Source of the DNA: Paramicrobacterium chengjingii
Lineage (GTDB): Bacteria > Actinomycetota > Actinomycetes > Actinomycetales > Microbacteriaceae
Direction of reading: 5' to 3'
Assembly (NCBI RefSeq): GCF_011751765.2
Contig: NZ_CP061169.1
Location: 3,038,001 to 3,102,000 of the forward strand
Length of the DNA: 64,000 nucleotides
Made by a program: the position numbers and the translations under genes. Below, in pieces: positions 1 through 9,435 of this stretch. How positions within the stretch are numbered: position 1 is the stretch's first letter; each line of letters begins with the position of its first letter. Below the pieces are notes generated by a model. It saw only the letters and a program-made list of their open reading frames with translations, had not been told where the DNA came from and did not search any database.

Positions 1-1
1 C

Positions 2-1252
2 GTTCTTGCGGTGGCCGCAAGTGGGTGTGCTCCGCAAGGCGGAGGCGACAGCGACGTGCTGACCTACTGGTCAATGTGGAAAGAAGGAGAGGCCCAGCAG
101 AAAGTCATGGCACAGGCCATCGCCGATTTCGAAGACGAGACCGGAATCACTGTAGACGTTCAGTGGCAGGGCCGAGACAACGTGAAGAAAGTTGTTCCGA
201 CGCTCAACACCAATAAGGTCCCCGACCTTCTCGATGGCTCGTTCGCAAAGCTTGCGCCCATTCTGGCCGAAACGGGTCAGGCTGCACCGCTCACGGGCGC
301 GTACGACACGAAGGTCGATGGCGAAACCGCGTCGCAGCTCATTCCTCGCAAATACCGTGACGTCGGGAGTCTGACGACCGAGGGCGCCGACGCTCCATGG
401 ATGCTGCCGTATTCACTGACTAGCGATGCCATGTGGTTCAACGCGGCTGAGCACCCCGAACTCGCAGAGAACCCTCCCGCGACCTGGGAGGATTTCACCG
501 ACACCCTCGATGACCTCAAGGCTGATGGCGAAACTCCCATCGGCATCGATGGTGATGTGTCGGGCTACAACGCGTACTGGTACACCACGCTCATGATGCG
601 TCTCGAAGGCCCAGGCTCGCTCAAGAAGATGGCTGCAGACGAGTCGGGCGAGGCGTGGGACTCTCCCGAGGCGCTGAAGGCAGCGCAGATGGTGTCGGAA
701 CTCGTCGAGGGCGGCTATTTCATCGATGGCTACAACGCCAGCAAATGGCCCGCTCAGCAGCAGAATTGGGCTGCGAACAAGGCGGCGCTGATGTTCAACG
801 GAACCTGGATCCCCACAGAAACCGGTCCGTACGCTGCAGACGGCTTCGAATATTCGTCATTCCCCTTCCCTGCCGTTGGTGACGGCCCGGTGTCGCAACG
901 TGCGGACTTTGTCGGTTTTGCCGTCACGGCCAAGGCGCACAACTCGAAAAACGCGCAGAAATTCGCTTCGTTCTTCCTCGGCAAGGAGTACCAGGATGCC
1001 TTGGGGACCGAGGCGGGCATTCTCCCGATTCGAGCGGATGCCGCTGTGGGCGACGACATGGTGTCGGTCAAAGAGGCTCTCGATAACGCCGATTCGTTTT
1101 ACCAACAGAATGACGGAATCACCTTCCCCGGGTACTCCGAGAAACTCCTGTGGCCAACGCTCGACAAGCTCGTGCTCGGAACCGTAACGCCCGAGCAGTT
1201 CATTGACCAGATGAAGTCTGGCCAGGCGGACTATTGGAAGCAGAACTCATGA
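2..1252 (+). CDS. Sugar ABC transporter solute-binding lipoprotein (5' partial)
   Basis: Extracellular substrate-binding lipoprotein of a carbohydrate ABC importer (family 1 type). The left window edge cuts it inside the signal peptide: the frame is open from base 2 and reads VLAVAASGCA, a lipobox with the lipidated cysteine at codon 26-28. The GTG at base 11 is therefore not the true start. The mature part has the usual layout, with an early aromatic segment (LTYWSMW) and a C-terminal helix ending near EQFIDQMKSGQADYW. Its stop overlaps the ATG of the downstream permease (ATGA), so it is the first visible gene of an operon with two permeases, a sulfatase and a chondroitin-lyase-like enzyme. 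That context suggests that glycosaminoglycan oligosaccharides are the ligand (inference). No ATPase gene is present, so a shared MsiK/UgpC-type ATPase is expected. Confidence 0.93.
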   Translation, partial: VLAVAASGCAPQGGGDSDVLTYWSMWKEGEAQQKVMAQAIADFEDETGITVDVQWQGRDNVKKVVPTLNTNKVPDLLDGSFAKLAPILAETGQAAPLTGAYDTKVDGETASQLIPRKYRDVGSLTTEGADAPWMLPYSLTSDAMWFNAAEHPELAENPPATWEDFTDTLDDLKADGETPIGIDGDVSGYNAYWYTTLMMRLEGPGSLKKMAADESGEAWDSPEALKAAQMVSELVEGGYFIDGYNASKWPAQQQNWAANKAALMFNGTWIPTETGPYAADGFEYSSFPFPAVGDGPVSQRADFVGFAVTAKAHNSKNAQKFASFFLGKEYQDALGTEAGILPIRADAAVGDDMVSVKEALDNADSFYQQNDGITFPGYSEKLLWPTLDKLVLGTVTPEQFIDQMKSGQADYWKQNS

Positions 1253-2217
1253 CTGAAACGGCTCGCCTCGTCCGGGCCCGGCGCACCGCTGGTGCGGGCA
1301 CCCATCAGGGTATTCGCACCAGCGGCAACGCCATCGACCGAGGCCGAAAGAAGCTTTTCGTGCCGTTCGTCGGGCCGGCCTTCTTGTTCTACACGATCTT
1401 GTTTGTCGTACCTGCTCTCTTCGCCGTCTGGATCAGCTTCAACAAGTGGGCAGGCGCCGGTCCGATGGAGTTCGTCGGATTCAAGAACTACGTGAGGCTG
1501 TTTTCCGACAGACTCTTCATTCAGTCGTTCGTCAACACTCTCCTGCTGCTCTTCGTCGTTGGAATCGCAATCTTCGTGATCGCCTTCGGTCTCACCCTCG
1601 TGCTGCGAGACATGGTCGGACGCAAGGTCGCGCGCTCGGTGATTTTCTTTCCGCACCTTGTCAATGCCATGATCTTCGGGGTTCTTGCCGGGTTCATTTT
1701 CAACCCCGGTGGACTCGTCAATACTCTGCTCGGTGGGTTCGGTGTCACCGACCCTCCAGCCTGGTTGTCTCACGAAAACATGTTTCCACTCATCATGGTG
1801 ATGATGACCTGGATCACGACCGGGTATTTCACCACAATCTTGATGGCCGGAGTCGACCGGATACCCCCGTACTACTACGAGGATTGCGCACTCGCCGGCG
1901 CAAACGCCTGGCAGCGCCTTCGCTATGTCATCCTCCCGCTGACGTGGGACGTCTTCGGCACCTGTGCAGTGCTCTGGACGATCTCGTCCGTGAAAATCTT
2001 CGAGATCATCTGGGTCTTCGGTGGATCGACAGGGCAGGGAATGCCTCCGACGCAGACATGGAGCACGGCCGTCTACACCTACGTCACTGCCTTCTCGGGA
2101 GAATCAATCCCTGCCTACGGCTCGGCGACAGCATCCGCCGTGCTCTCACTCGCCCTCGTCTCTGTGCTCGTCGTGCTGCTTCGTCGCGTGATGAAGCGCG
2201 ATGCCGTGGAGTTCTAG
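1249..2217 (+). CDS. Sugar ABC transporter permease (MalF/UgpA type)
   Basis: Inner-membrane permease, 322 residues, of a carbohydrate ABC importer. It has a basic cytosolic N-terminus, then a hydrophobic segment (FVGPAFLFYTILFVVPALF) and about six membrane helices. An EAA-type cytoplasmic loop (YYYEDCALAGANAWQ, followed by the LPLTW end) is where the ATPase docks. The ATG at 1249 is chosen because it overlaps the stop of the binding-protein gene by 4 bp. An in-frame TTG 15 bp upstream would lie inside the preceding gene. It pairs with the next permease 9 bp downstream. The substrate is inferred from the sulfatase and PL8 lyase in the same operon. Confidence 0.93.
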   Translation: MTETARLVRARRTAGAGTHQGIRTSGNAIDRGRKKLFVPFVGPAFLFYTILFVVPALFAVWISFNKWAGAGPMEFVGFKNYVRLFSDRLFIQSFVNTLLLLFVVGIAIFVIAFGLTLVLRDMVGRKVARSVIFFPHLVNAMIFGVLAGFIFNPGGLVNTLLGGFGVTDPPAWLSHENMFPLIMVMMTWITTGYFTTILMAGVDRIPPYYYEDCALAGANAWQRLRYVILPLTWDVFGTCAVLWTISSVKIFEIIWVFGGSTGQGMPPTQTWSTAVYTYVTAFSGESIPAYGSATASAVLSLALVSVLVVLLRRVMKRDAVEF

Positions 2218-2226
2218 GAGGAACCG

Positions 2227-3150
2227 ATGACTATGACCGAGATCACACCAACAGAATCGGCCGTGCAACCGGCATCCGCCCCTCGTCGCCGTCGCCACAA
2301 ACGCGGCGCCGCAATCAGGAACGATCGCAGCGTGCTACGTGGAATCGGGCTCGTCGTTCTCTGGCTCTTCGTCGCACTAAACATCGGCTGGATGGTCTGG
2401 ATGGTCATTCAGGCATTCCGCGACACGCGATCCATTCTGAGCGACCCGTGGGGTTTGCCGACGTCGTTCGATCCGATCAACTTCGTCACGGCGTGGACTG
2501 TCGGCGACTTCGCCACGGCGACACTCAATAGCGTTGTCACAACGACGGTTTCGTCGGTATTGACCGTCGCGGTTGCGGCCCCCGCCGCCTACTATCTCAG
2601 CCGCGTCGACAACAAGCTGACGCAGTCGCTCACGATGTATTTCGTCTTGGGCCTCGGCATTCCCGCACAGGTGATTCTCATTCCGTTGTTCGTCATGCTC
2701 AATCAGGTGTATCTGACCGACAGTCTCATCGGGCTCAACCTCGTGTACATCGGCGTATCGATGCCATTCACGGTGTTTCTGCTCACGGCGTTCTTCCGGT
2801 CGCTTCCACTTGAGATGGAGGAGGCGGCCGCGCTCGACGGCACGACGGCCTTTGGCACGTTCTGGCGCATCACGCTGCCCCTGGCAAAGGGCGGCATCGT
2901 CACGGCGTTCGTTCTGCAAGTGATCTCCCATTGGAACGAGACGCTGCTTGCGCTGACCCTCATGCAGTCGACAGAGAACTACACGCTGCCGGTCGCGCTC
3001 ATATCGTTCATTCAGCAGCAGACGTATTCGGGCGCCGACTGGGGCGGGCTCTTCGCGGGCTTGTGCATCGTGGTCATCCCAATGCTGATCATCTACCTGT
3101 GGCTCGGACGACGTCTGACGGAGGGGCTCACTCTCGGCATGGGCAAGTGA
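2227..3150 (+). CDS. Sugar ABC transporter permease (MalG/UgpE type)
   Basis: Second inner-membrane permease of the same importer, 307 residues. A basic cytosolic N-terminal tail (about 35 residues) precedes six predicted helices, and the EAA loop reads EMEEAAALDGTTAFGTFW followed by ITLPL, typical of MalG-family subunits. A strong ribosome binding site (TAGGAGGAACC) sits just before the ATG at 2227, and the upstream stop is only 9 bp away. The stop at 3148-3150 overlaps the GTG of the sulfatase gene by 4 bp, which indicates translational coupling of uptake with sulfate-ester cleavage. Confidence 0.93.
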   Translation: MTMTEITPTESAVQPASAPRRRRHKRGAAIRNDRSVLRGIGLVVLWLFVALNIGWMVWMVIQAFRDTRSILSDPWGLPTSFDPINFVTAWTVGDFATATLNSVVTTTVSSVLTVAVAAPAAYYLSRVDNKLTQSLTMYFVLGLGIPAQVILIPLFVMLNQVYLTDSLIGLNLVYIGVSMPFTVFLLTAFFRSLPLEMEEAAALDGTTAFGTFWRITLPLAKGGIVTAFVLQVISHWNETLLALTLMQSTENYTLPVALISFIQQQTYSGADWGGLFAGLCIVVIPMLIIYLWLGRRLTEGLTLGMGK

Positions 3151-4511
3151 CAACTGAGTCGGGCCAACAGCCCAACATCCTGCTGATCATGGCGGATCAG
3201 CTTGGTGCGCACGTGCTTGATCGGGATGCGGAGTTCTCAGACACTCCGCATCTCGATCGGCTCGCCGAGTCGGGTGCCGACTTTGAGCGTGCATACGTGA
3301 CCTTTCCCCTCTGCGTACCCTCTCGAGCAAGCATGCTGACAGGGCGGATGCCGCATGAGCTCGGCATTTCGGGAAATGCTCTGGGCAGTAGGAGCGCCGA
3401 ATCAGAACCTGCCCTCGACGAGAACAGTCTCGGGCATGTGCTGCGCCGTGCCGGATATGACTGCGCGTACGCCGGAAAATGGCACGCAACATCACCGAGC
3501 GCACCGGACGGAACCGGCTTCGACGTGCTGAGCCCATTCGGGGATGCTGGACTTGCCGACGCGTGCGCGGAGTGGATTCGTGCTCGCAACGGCGAAACAC
3601 CATACTTTCTCTGTGCGTCGTTTGACGACCCGCACACCATCTGCGAATACGCACGTCGACAGCCGATGCCGTACGGAGACACACGGCGAGCGCCGATCTC
3701 GGATGCACCACCGCTTCCCGCCAACTTCGAGCCAGCTCCGTTTGAACCCGAAGCAGTTCGCTTCGAGAAGCACGCTGCACAGAACGTGTACGCGACGGAG
3801 CACTACACGCCAGAGGAGTGGCGCGAGTATCGCTACGCGTATCGTCAGCTCATTTCACGTTTCGACGGCTACGTGGGCACCCTGCTCGGCGCCCTCGGCG
3901 ACGGCGATGCTGAGAACACGATAGTCATCGTCACGAGTGACCACGGAGACGGCGACGCATCGCACCGGTGGAATCAGAAGACAGCGCTCTTCGAGGAGTG
4001 CGTGCGGGTTCCACTCATCGTCGCCGGGCCGGGAGTTCCACGAACAACAGTGACCGAGCCGGTGTCGGTATGTCTCGATCTCGTGCCGACCGTGAGCGAG
4101 ATTGCGGGCGTGAGCGCGACGCCCGACGACACGCAGCCCACACGACGCGGCGTACCGCTTCCGCTCGGCGGCCCCGGGCATCCTGTTGAGCGAGACATCG
4201 TCGTGCAGACCCGATTTGAGCGACCCGGTCCGCCACTCACGAGCGGACGCGCGCTCTACGCCGGCGCCTACAAGTACACCGTCTACAGCTGGGGACGCCA
4301 TCGCGAACAGCTGCACGACATCGAGCGAGACCCCGGCGAACAGCGCAATCTTGCCGTCGAGTCGCGGTACGACAATGTTCTCGACGATCTGCGACTGCGA
4401 CTGCTCACGTGGTGCCGAGACACAGACGATAGGGATGCTCTGAAGTTTCTCGTGATTCCGGCAAGCGCCGACGACAGCATCCGGAGCGAGATCTTCGCGA
4501 TTCCGTACTGA
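3147..4511 (+). CDS. Cysteine-type sulfatase
   Basis: Arylsulfatase-family hydrolase, 454 residues, that should remove sulfate esters. The metal-binding N-terminus is clear (NILLIMADQLGAH), and the maturation motif CVPSR is at residues 56-60, where Cys56 would become formylglycine. A second metal site reads VIVTSDHGD. The GTG at 3147 overlaps the permease stop (GTGA) and places the family motif NILLIMADQ at residues 10-18; a longer in-frame extension into the permease gene is rejected. No signal peptide is visible, so it probably acts in the cytoplasm on imported sulfated saccharides. A formylglycine-generating enzyme is needed but is not in the window. The linked chondroitin-lyase-like gene suggests N-acetylgalactosamine- or uronate-sulfate substrates (inference). 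Confidence 0.92.
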   Translation: MTTESGQQPNILLIMADQLGAHVLDRDAEFSDTPHLDRLAESGADFERAYVTFPLCVPSRASMLTGRMPHELGISGNALGSRSAESEPALDENSLGHVLRRAGYDCAYAGKWHATSPSAPDGTGFDVLSPFGDAGLADACAEWIRARNGETPYFLCASFDDPHTICEYARRQPMPYGDTRRAPISDAPPLPANFEPAPFEPEAVRFEKHAAQNVYATEHYTPEEWREYRYAYRQLISRFDGYVGTLLGALGDGDAENTIVIVTSDHGDGDASHRWNQKTALFEECVRVPLIVAGPGVPRTTVTEPVSVCLDLVPTVSEIAGVSATPDDTQPTRRGVPLPLGGPGHPVERDIVVQTRFERPGPPLTSGRALYAGAYKYTVYSWGRHREQLHDIERDPGEQRNLAVESRYDNVLDDLRLRLLTWCRDTDDRDALKFLVIPASADDSIRSEIFAIPY

Positions 4512-4617
4512 ATGCTTTCTCGAATCGCGGGAGGTCACATCCACGGGTTTGCGAATGAGTCTTGAATTCTCCTTCCACTCTTGGCTGGGATACGAGCACA
4601 GTCACAAGGAGGTACTG

Positions 4618-7600
4618 ATGAAACTCAGCCGTCGCGGTGTTCTCACCGCCGGAATCGTCGCCGGTGCGACCGTACCGAACATCTCGGGCCTGTCGGCGGC
4701 GGGCGCGACACCCCGTGGTGGTGTACGAACCGGTGCAGCAATCACAGACATCGAGAAGCGCGCAGAAGAGCTCGATCCCCCGATCTTCCTTCTTGAAAGT
4801 CGTGTGCCGAAGCAGTTCAGCGCCGATGAGAACTCGACGATCGAGATCTCGGCCGAGCGTGCAAAGGTCGGCTTGCACAGCCTTGCGTGGACCTATGCCG
4901 CGGGGTCGGTTCTCACCGTCAAGCAGCCGCTGCGATATGCCGCGAGCTCTTACGCCGTCGGCGACGACCAGGCATGGATGGGCACTGTCGACACGTTCTG
5001 CGTGTGGATCTACAACGAGACCCCGACAGACAAGCCACTGCGCATCGAATTTGGGCGCGGCGCGAACTCCGACTGCTGGTTCGACTTCGGCCTCGACTTC
5101 ACAGGCTGGCGAACATGCTGGGTTCGCTTCGGCTACGACACCGAGGGCACACCGCACCACGGCATGAACCGCGTGCGCTTTATCGCGCCCACGCACGAGG
5201 GGCGTCTCTTTATCGACCAGGTGATCCTCAACACCGAGATGCGACCTGACCACCCGACCCCAGACGACCAGGTGCCCACTGTGCAGCCTGAGATCGCCAC
5301 CGCCGATAACCACCACTGGCTGGCGCTCCTTGAGTTTCGGTCGGCTCTCGCCGAGCATCCGCTTCCACCCGCAGCGAGCACCGATGGCGTCGCCGATGTG
5401 CGAGAGCGTCTTCTCGCGTCGCTTGCGGGCAAGCCGTCCGTGTCAGCCGAAGCCCTCGCAACGCTGACCTCGACGGTCGACGCTCTCGGCACCCCCGCTC
5501 TTACGGACGACTCCACGCCGATCGGAACCGGCTCCTTCGTCAACGGCTACCAGAGCGCCATCTGGCCGATCGAGCTGCGCAGCGACATCGCCGAGTTCGC
5601 GTCTGTCGTCACCCTGCGCAAAGTGACGGATGCCATGCTTACCGTTGCGCAGGCGGTAAAAGCATCACGCGATCAGAACGCGTCGACTGCCGCAGGATTC
5701 GCGACGCTGTACCTTCGACTCTTCGCGCATCTCGAAGACCAAGGTTTCGCCACGGGCAGTGCGCAAGGCAGCATCCATCACATCGGCTATCAGTACCGCG
5801 GGTTCGCCGACTCGCTCCTGCTCGCCCAGCCTGTTCTCGAGAACAACAAACTGTGGGATCGGGCACGGAGCAATCTGTCGTGGTTCTTCGGGATTGGCCG
5901 GCTGACGCAGGACTTCAGCGATCCTTCACACTACGGCGGCCTGGTCGACGTGCTGAACACGCTGTTGCAGGGCCTGATCATCTCCGGGCTGACACAAGAC
6001 GACGAGAGTGAGCAGGCAACAGTGCTGACGGCCGTGACCTCGTGGCTCAACCGTGCGCTCACGCACTCGCCCGGCCTGTCGGGTGGGTTCAAGCCCGACG
6101 GCACCACGTTTCACCACATGGGCCCGTACCCGGACTACGCTCGCGACGCATTCGCGGGAATGAGCCCCGTTATCGCACTTCTGCACGGAACTGCCTTCGG
6201 GGTGTCTGCCGAGGCACGGCAGGTGCTGCGCACGGCCCTCCTCACCCAACGACTTCATGCGAACACCACGCAGTGGCCCCTTTCTCTCACAGGCCGGCAC
6301 CCCACTGGCGACAAGGCGCTGCACGTCCCAACCTTTCAGCACCTTGCGGGCGTGCCTGACCCCGGTGCAGCTGGGCCATTCGACACCGCCGTTGCTTCCG
6401 CATTCCTGCGTCTGCTGCCTGCGCAGCCCACCAACGCGCAGAAGAAGTTTGCCGCAAAACTCACCGAAGCGGGAATCTCGAAGGAGCCAGCACCGGGCGG
6501 CAACTGGCAGCTCGGCTACGCTGCGTGCGGACTGCATCGTCGCGACGAATGGCTCGTCACAATGCGTGGGCACAGCCGCTACCTCTGGTCGACGGAGATC
6601 TATGACGGTGCCAACCTCTACGGGCGGTACTCGACGTACGGCACTGTGGAGATTCAGGCGGTGCCCGATGCCACCGGGCAGATCACTCATGCTGCAAACG
6701 GCTACGTTCAGCCGGGTTGGGACTGGAACCGCTTCCCCGGTGCCACGACGCGCCACCTCGGGTGGGAGCAGCTGAAGGCCGATCTCACGGGCACGATCGA
6801 GCAGATGGTGCTCACACGCTCTGCGTTCGCCGGCGCCGGATCGTGGAAAGGCGCGCACGGTGTCTTCGGCATGCATCTCATGGAGCATCCATTTTTCGAC
6901 GAGACGCACACGGCACGCCTCTCGCGGTTCAGCTTTGACGACCTCATCGTTGTGCTCGGTAGCGACATCTCGAACGAAAGCGCGAACGCTGAAACCGAGA
7001 CGACGCTCTATCAGGTGCGCGTTCCCGACGGCAGCGCCACGGGTGCCGACTCGACACAAACGCTGACGGAGGGCACACCGCTCGTCGATCCGCTCGGAAA
7101 CGGATACTACGTGGCCTCTGGTCAGAAGCTCCGCACGATCTCTGCGGCTCAGTCGGGCCCTGACCAGTCGGGGGCGAAGACGGGGAGCGCGGAGTATCAG
7201 ACGGCACTTCTGCGTCACGGCACCGCGCCGAACTCACTGGGCTATGAGTACGCGATCCTCGTGCAGGCCGGCGAGGCAAAGACGCGGGAGTTCACGACAA
7301 AGATGACGACGGATGCCGCGCCCTACACGGTTGTGCGCAAGGATGCCGCTGCACACGTCGTCAGCCATCGGGGCACCGCCATAACGGCATCCGTGTGCTT
7401 CTCTGCCGTCAATGACCTCACAGGCACGGTCACCGGCACAGACACTCCCTGTCTTCTTATGGAACACGTGAATGGGGAGAAGCTGGAATTGTCGGTCACG
7501 GACCCCGACCTGCACCTGTACGAGGGCGACGACCCCGACCAGTTCGCGGCCGACGGCACATACGAGGGCCGCATGACGAGTTACTCGCGGCCGTGGCGTG

Positions 7601-7758
7601 CCAACGTGAGTGCCGAGTCGACGGTTACGTTGACTCTTGCCGGACGGTGGTCGTGCACGGCGGAGGGCGCCACAGCATCCATCTCAGGTGATGCCACAAC
7701 GCTCACCGTCACGTGTCAGCACGCGGCAAGCCGGGATCTCACGTTGACGTCTGCGTGA
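4618..7758 (+). CDS. Exported PL8 chondroitin-ABC-lyase-like enzyme
   Basis: Polysaccharide lyase of 1046 residues that aligns from end to end with what I recall of the Proteus vulgaris chondroitin sulfate ABC lyase family (about 1020 residues). The N-terminal jelly-roll region (about 40-200) is followed by an alpha/alpha toroid and C-terminal beta sheets. Residues matching the known catalytic set are present: His388 in SIHHIGYQY, His500 and Tyr507 in FHHMGPYPDYA, Arg560 in SLTGRHP and Glu660 in WSTEIYDGANLYGRY. The ATG at 4618 follows AAGGAGG and opens a Tat-type signal (KLSRRGVLTAG), so the enzyme is exported. An upstream in-frame ATG at 4549 would bury that signal and is rejected. The product would be unsaturated disaccharides for the linked importer. 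Family assignment is strong; exact glycan preference is open. Confidence 0.9.
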   Translation: MKLSRRGVLTAGIVAGATVPNISGLSAAGATPRGGVRTGAAITDIEKRAEELDPPIFLLESRVPKQFSADENSTIEISAERAKVGLHSLAWTYAAGSVLTVKQPLRYAASSYAVGDDQAWMGTVDTFCVWIYNETPTDKPLRIEFGRGANSDCWFDFGLDFTGWRTCWVRFGYDTEGTPHHGMNRVRFIAPTHEGRLFIDQVILNTEMRPDHPTPDDQVPTVQPEIATADNHHWLALLEFRSALAEHPLPPAASTDGVADVRERLLASLAGKPSVSAEALATLTSTVDALGTPALTDDSTPIGTGSFVNGYQSAIWPIELRSDIAEFASVVTLRKVTDAMLTVAQAVKASRDQNASTAAGFATLYLRLFAHLEDQGFATGSAQGSIHHIGYQYRGFADSLLLAQPVLENNKLWDRARSNLSWFFGIGRLTQDFSDPSHYGGLVDVLNTLLQGLIISGLTQDDESEQATVLTAVTSWLNRALTHSPGLSGGFKPDGTTFHHMGPYPDYARDAFAGMSPVIALLHGTAFGVSAEARQVLRTALLTQRLHANTTQWPLSLTGRHPTGDKALHVPTFQHLAGVPDPGAAGPFDTAVASAFLRLLPAQPTNAQKKFAAKLTEAGISKEPAPGGNWQLGYAACGLHRRDEWLVTMRGHSRYLWSTEIYDGANLYGRYSTYGTVEIQAVPDATGQITHAANGYVQPGWDWNRFPGATTRHLGWEQLKADLTGTIEQMVLTRSAFAGAGSWKGAHGVFGMHLMEHPFFDETHTARLSRFSFDDLIVVLGSDISNESANAETETTLYQVRVPDGSATGADSTQTLTEGTPLVDPLGNGYYVASGQKLRTISAAQSGPDQSGAKTGSAEYQTALLRHGTAPNSLGYEYAILVQAGEAKTREFTTKMTTDAAPYTVVRKDAAAHVVSHRGTAITASVCFSAVNDLTGTVTGTDTPCLLMEHVNGEKLELSVTDPDLHLYEGDDPDQFAADGTYEGRMTSYSRPWRANVSAESTVTLTLAGRWSCTAEGATASISGDATTLTVTCQHAASRDLTLTSA

Positions 7759-7780
7759 CTGTCGCTTGAACGACCCGACG

Positions 7781-8107
7781 TCACCCTTCGCGAATGGTCA
7801 TCGAGACGATTTTGTCCCCGGCAGTCTCGAAGGCAAACGAGCTGCGGCCGTTCGCCCAGGTGCTCTTCCAGTCGCCGACGACGGTCACCGCGGAGCCGCT
7901 CTGATCGACCTCTTCGGGGGTGAGCACACCGGTCGCGCCGATGAACTCTTTGTCGCTCCAGCCCTTGATCGCGTCGCGTCCGGTAAAGATGCGACCCCAG
8001 TCATCGACGAAGCCATCCTCGGTGAATGCGTCGAGAAAACCGGCCTCGTCGTGTGCGTTGACGGCATCGATGAAAGACTGCACGGGTTGGGGAACGGATG
8101 CGCTCAG
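7781..8107 (-). CDS. SnoaL/NTF2-like small protein (probable CTG start)
   Basis: Small cone-shaped-fold protein of the SnoaL/NTF2-like group, about 108 residues, of unknown role. The conserved start of these proteins (PxPVQxFIDAVNAHDxxxFLxAFTEDG, followed by a DWGR segment) is visible. The first conventional start is GTG at 8083, which would cut into this conserved block. In-frame codons continue upstream as LSASVPQP to a CTG at 8105-8107, which lies 6 bp after a perfect AAGGAG (minus strand, 8114-8119). I therefore prefer the CTG start. It is convergent with the PL8 lyase gene and downstream of the MFS gene on the same strand. No catalytic function can be assigned. Confidence 0.75.
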   Translation of the reverse strand: MSASVPQPVQSFIDAVNAHDEAGFLDAFTEDGFVDDWGRIFTGRDAIKGWSDKEFIGATGVLTPEEVDQSGSAVTVVGDWKSTWANGRSSFAFETAGDKIVSMTIREG

Positions 8108-8224
8108 GCTGTGCTCCTTGTGTCGGCGGTGTGACAGGCCCAGTCAACGCGACGGGCGCAGCCGTGTCTACCCCGGGGAATGAGCAGTGGCCACGAATCC
8201 TCGTAAATTTCGGCTGCCCACCAG

Positions 8225-9418
8225 CTACCCGGCCGTGCCCTCATCATCGCTTGGCGCAGCCGTCGATGCCCAAGCTGCGCACACAAGGCTCGCCCCGGTT
8301 ACGCCGAAGACGATGGCGGCGCCACCGAGCACGGAGAGCCCGGCGACAACGAGCGGTATCACGGTCTGTCCGGCGCGATTGCCGACCAGACGAAGTGATG
8401 CTGCCACTCCCCTCTGACGCACCGGTGCCAGAAGTGTGATCCACGACATGGTGAGAGGCTGGACGGTTCCTGCCGCAAGCCCATAGATCACCATCGCTAC
8501 GGTGAGCCCAAATACTCCGAGTGGCAAGGCGAGAGCCATGAGGCTCAACGCCGAGAGAATCGAGCCCGCCACGAGTATGTGCCGACGGCCAAATCGCCGG
8601 GTCAAATGCGAGAGTGTGATGCGTGAGGCCATCGTTGCAGCACCTCGCGCGACAAGCATGATCGTGATCCACGATGCGGCAAAACCTCTCTCCTGGCTGA
8701 GCAGAGGAAGGTACGCGAGCACGATGTCAAGCGACGAGAGCACAAGGCTGCTCACGATGAGCGCGCGCAGAACACCACTCATGCGCAGGAGCTGCACGGC
8801 ACCGCGCAGCACGGGGCGAGGTCTGCCGTTTCTCGACGCCGTCGATCTGCTGTGTACCGGGGGAATCAGCAGCGAGAGAATGAGGCAGAGGGAGGCCATA
8901 CAGGTGACGATTCCCGCAATCATCGCGAACGGCGGAACATCAGCACCGTCGTCGTGAGGCAGCGAGAGCAGCACGGGCCCGAGCATCTGACCCGTCGACG
9001 TGACAAACGTATAGAGACCAAACGCCGAGTCGAGCCGCGCCGGAGCAGCCGCACGCATCACCCAAGCCTGCTCTCCGACAACGGAGAAGAGCACGCCAAG
9101 ACCCAGCAACACCGTAGCTGCGAGCAAACCGAGAAGTGATCCACCGGCCAGAAGCGCAGCAAACCCGGCTGCGAGAAAGGACAACGCTCCGATCACAAGA
9201 CAGAGACGCTCCCCCACGTGATCCGCCATCCGCCCGGCGGGGAGGGCGAACACGAGCGGGGGTATCGCAAACGCCGCTGTGGCAACGCCGAGCCACGACG
9301 AGCTATACCCCAGCTCGAGAATGGCGTAGGAAATCGCGGGACGCAACGCGTAGCTGATCATCTGCACGAACAAAGCGTGCACAAGCAGAACACTCAGAAC
9401 TCCGCGTCGTGTTGCCAC
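8225..9418 (-). CDS. MFS transporter
   Basis: Major facilitator superfamily membrane protein, 397 residues with about 12 hydrophobic segments. The loop between helices 2 and 3 contains PAGRMADHVGER, a variant of the MFS signature, and a similar basic loop (LTRRFGRRH) follows the central region. The GTG start at 9418 lies only 17 bp from the stop of the GalD-like gene, so it may be the last gene of the divergent aromatic/tricarboxylate operon and move a pathway substrate or product (inference). A general drug-efflux function cannot be excluded. Confidence 0.88.
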   Translation of the reverse strand: MATRRGVLSVLLVHALFVQMISYALRPAISYAILELGYSSSWLGVATAAFAIPPLVFALPAGRMADHVGERLCLVIGALSFLAAGFAALLAGGSLLGLLAATVLLGLGVLFSVVGEQAWVMRAAAPARLDSAFGLYTFVTSTGQMLGPVLLSLPHDDGADVPPFAMIAGIVTCMASLCLILSLLIPPVHSRSTASRNGRPRPVLRGAVQLLRMSGVLRALIVSSLVLSSLDIVLAYLPLLSQERGFAASWITIMLVARGAATMASRITLSHLTRRFGRRHILVAGSILSALSLMALALPLGVFGLTVAMVIYGLAAGTVQPLTMSWITLLAPVRQRGVAASLRLVGNRAGQTVIPLVVAGLSVLGGAAIVFGVTGASLVCAAWASTAAPSDDEGTAG

Positions 9419-9435
9419 CCTCCGTCGCCGGTCCG

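Noticed and set aside
4549..4617. Upstream ATG for the PL8 lyase
   Set aside because: No ribosome binding site, and it would place 23 residues before the Tat signal; ATG at 4618 has AAGGAGG.
5926..7218. Minus-strand 430-codon frame opposite the PL8 lyase
   Set aside because: No recognisable domains, Arg-rich composition, and the plus strand has all catalytic residues of a known family.
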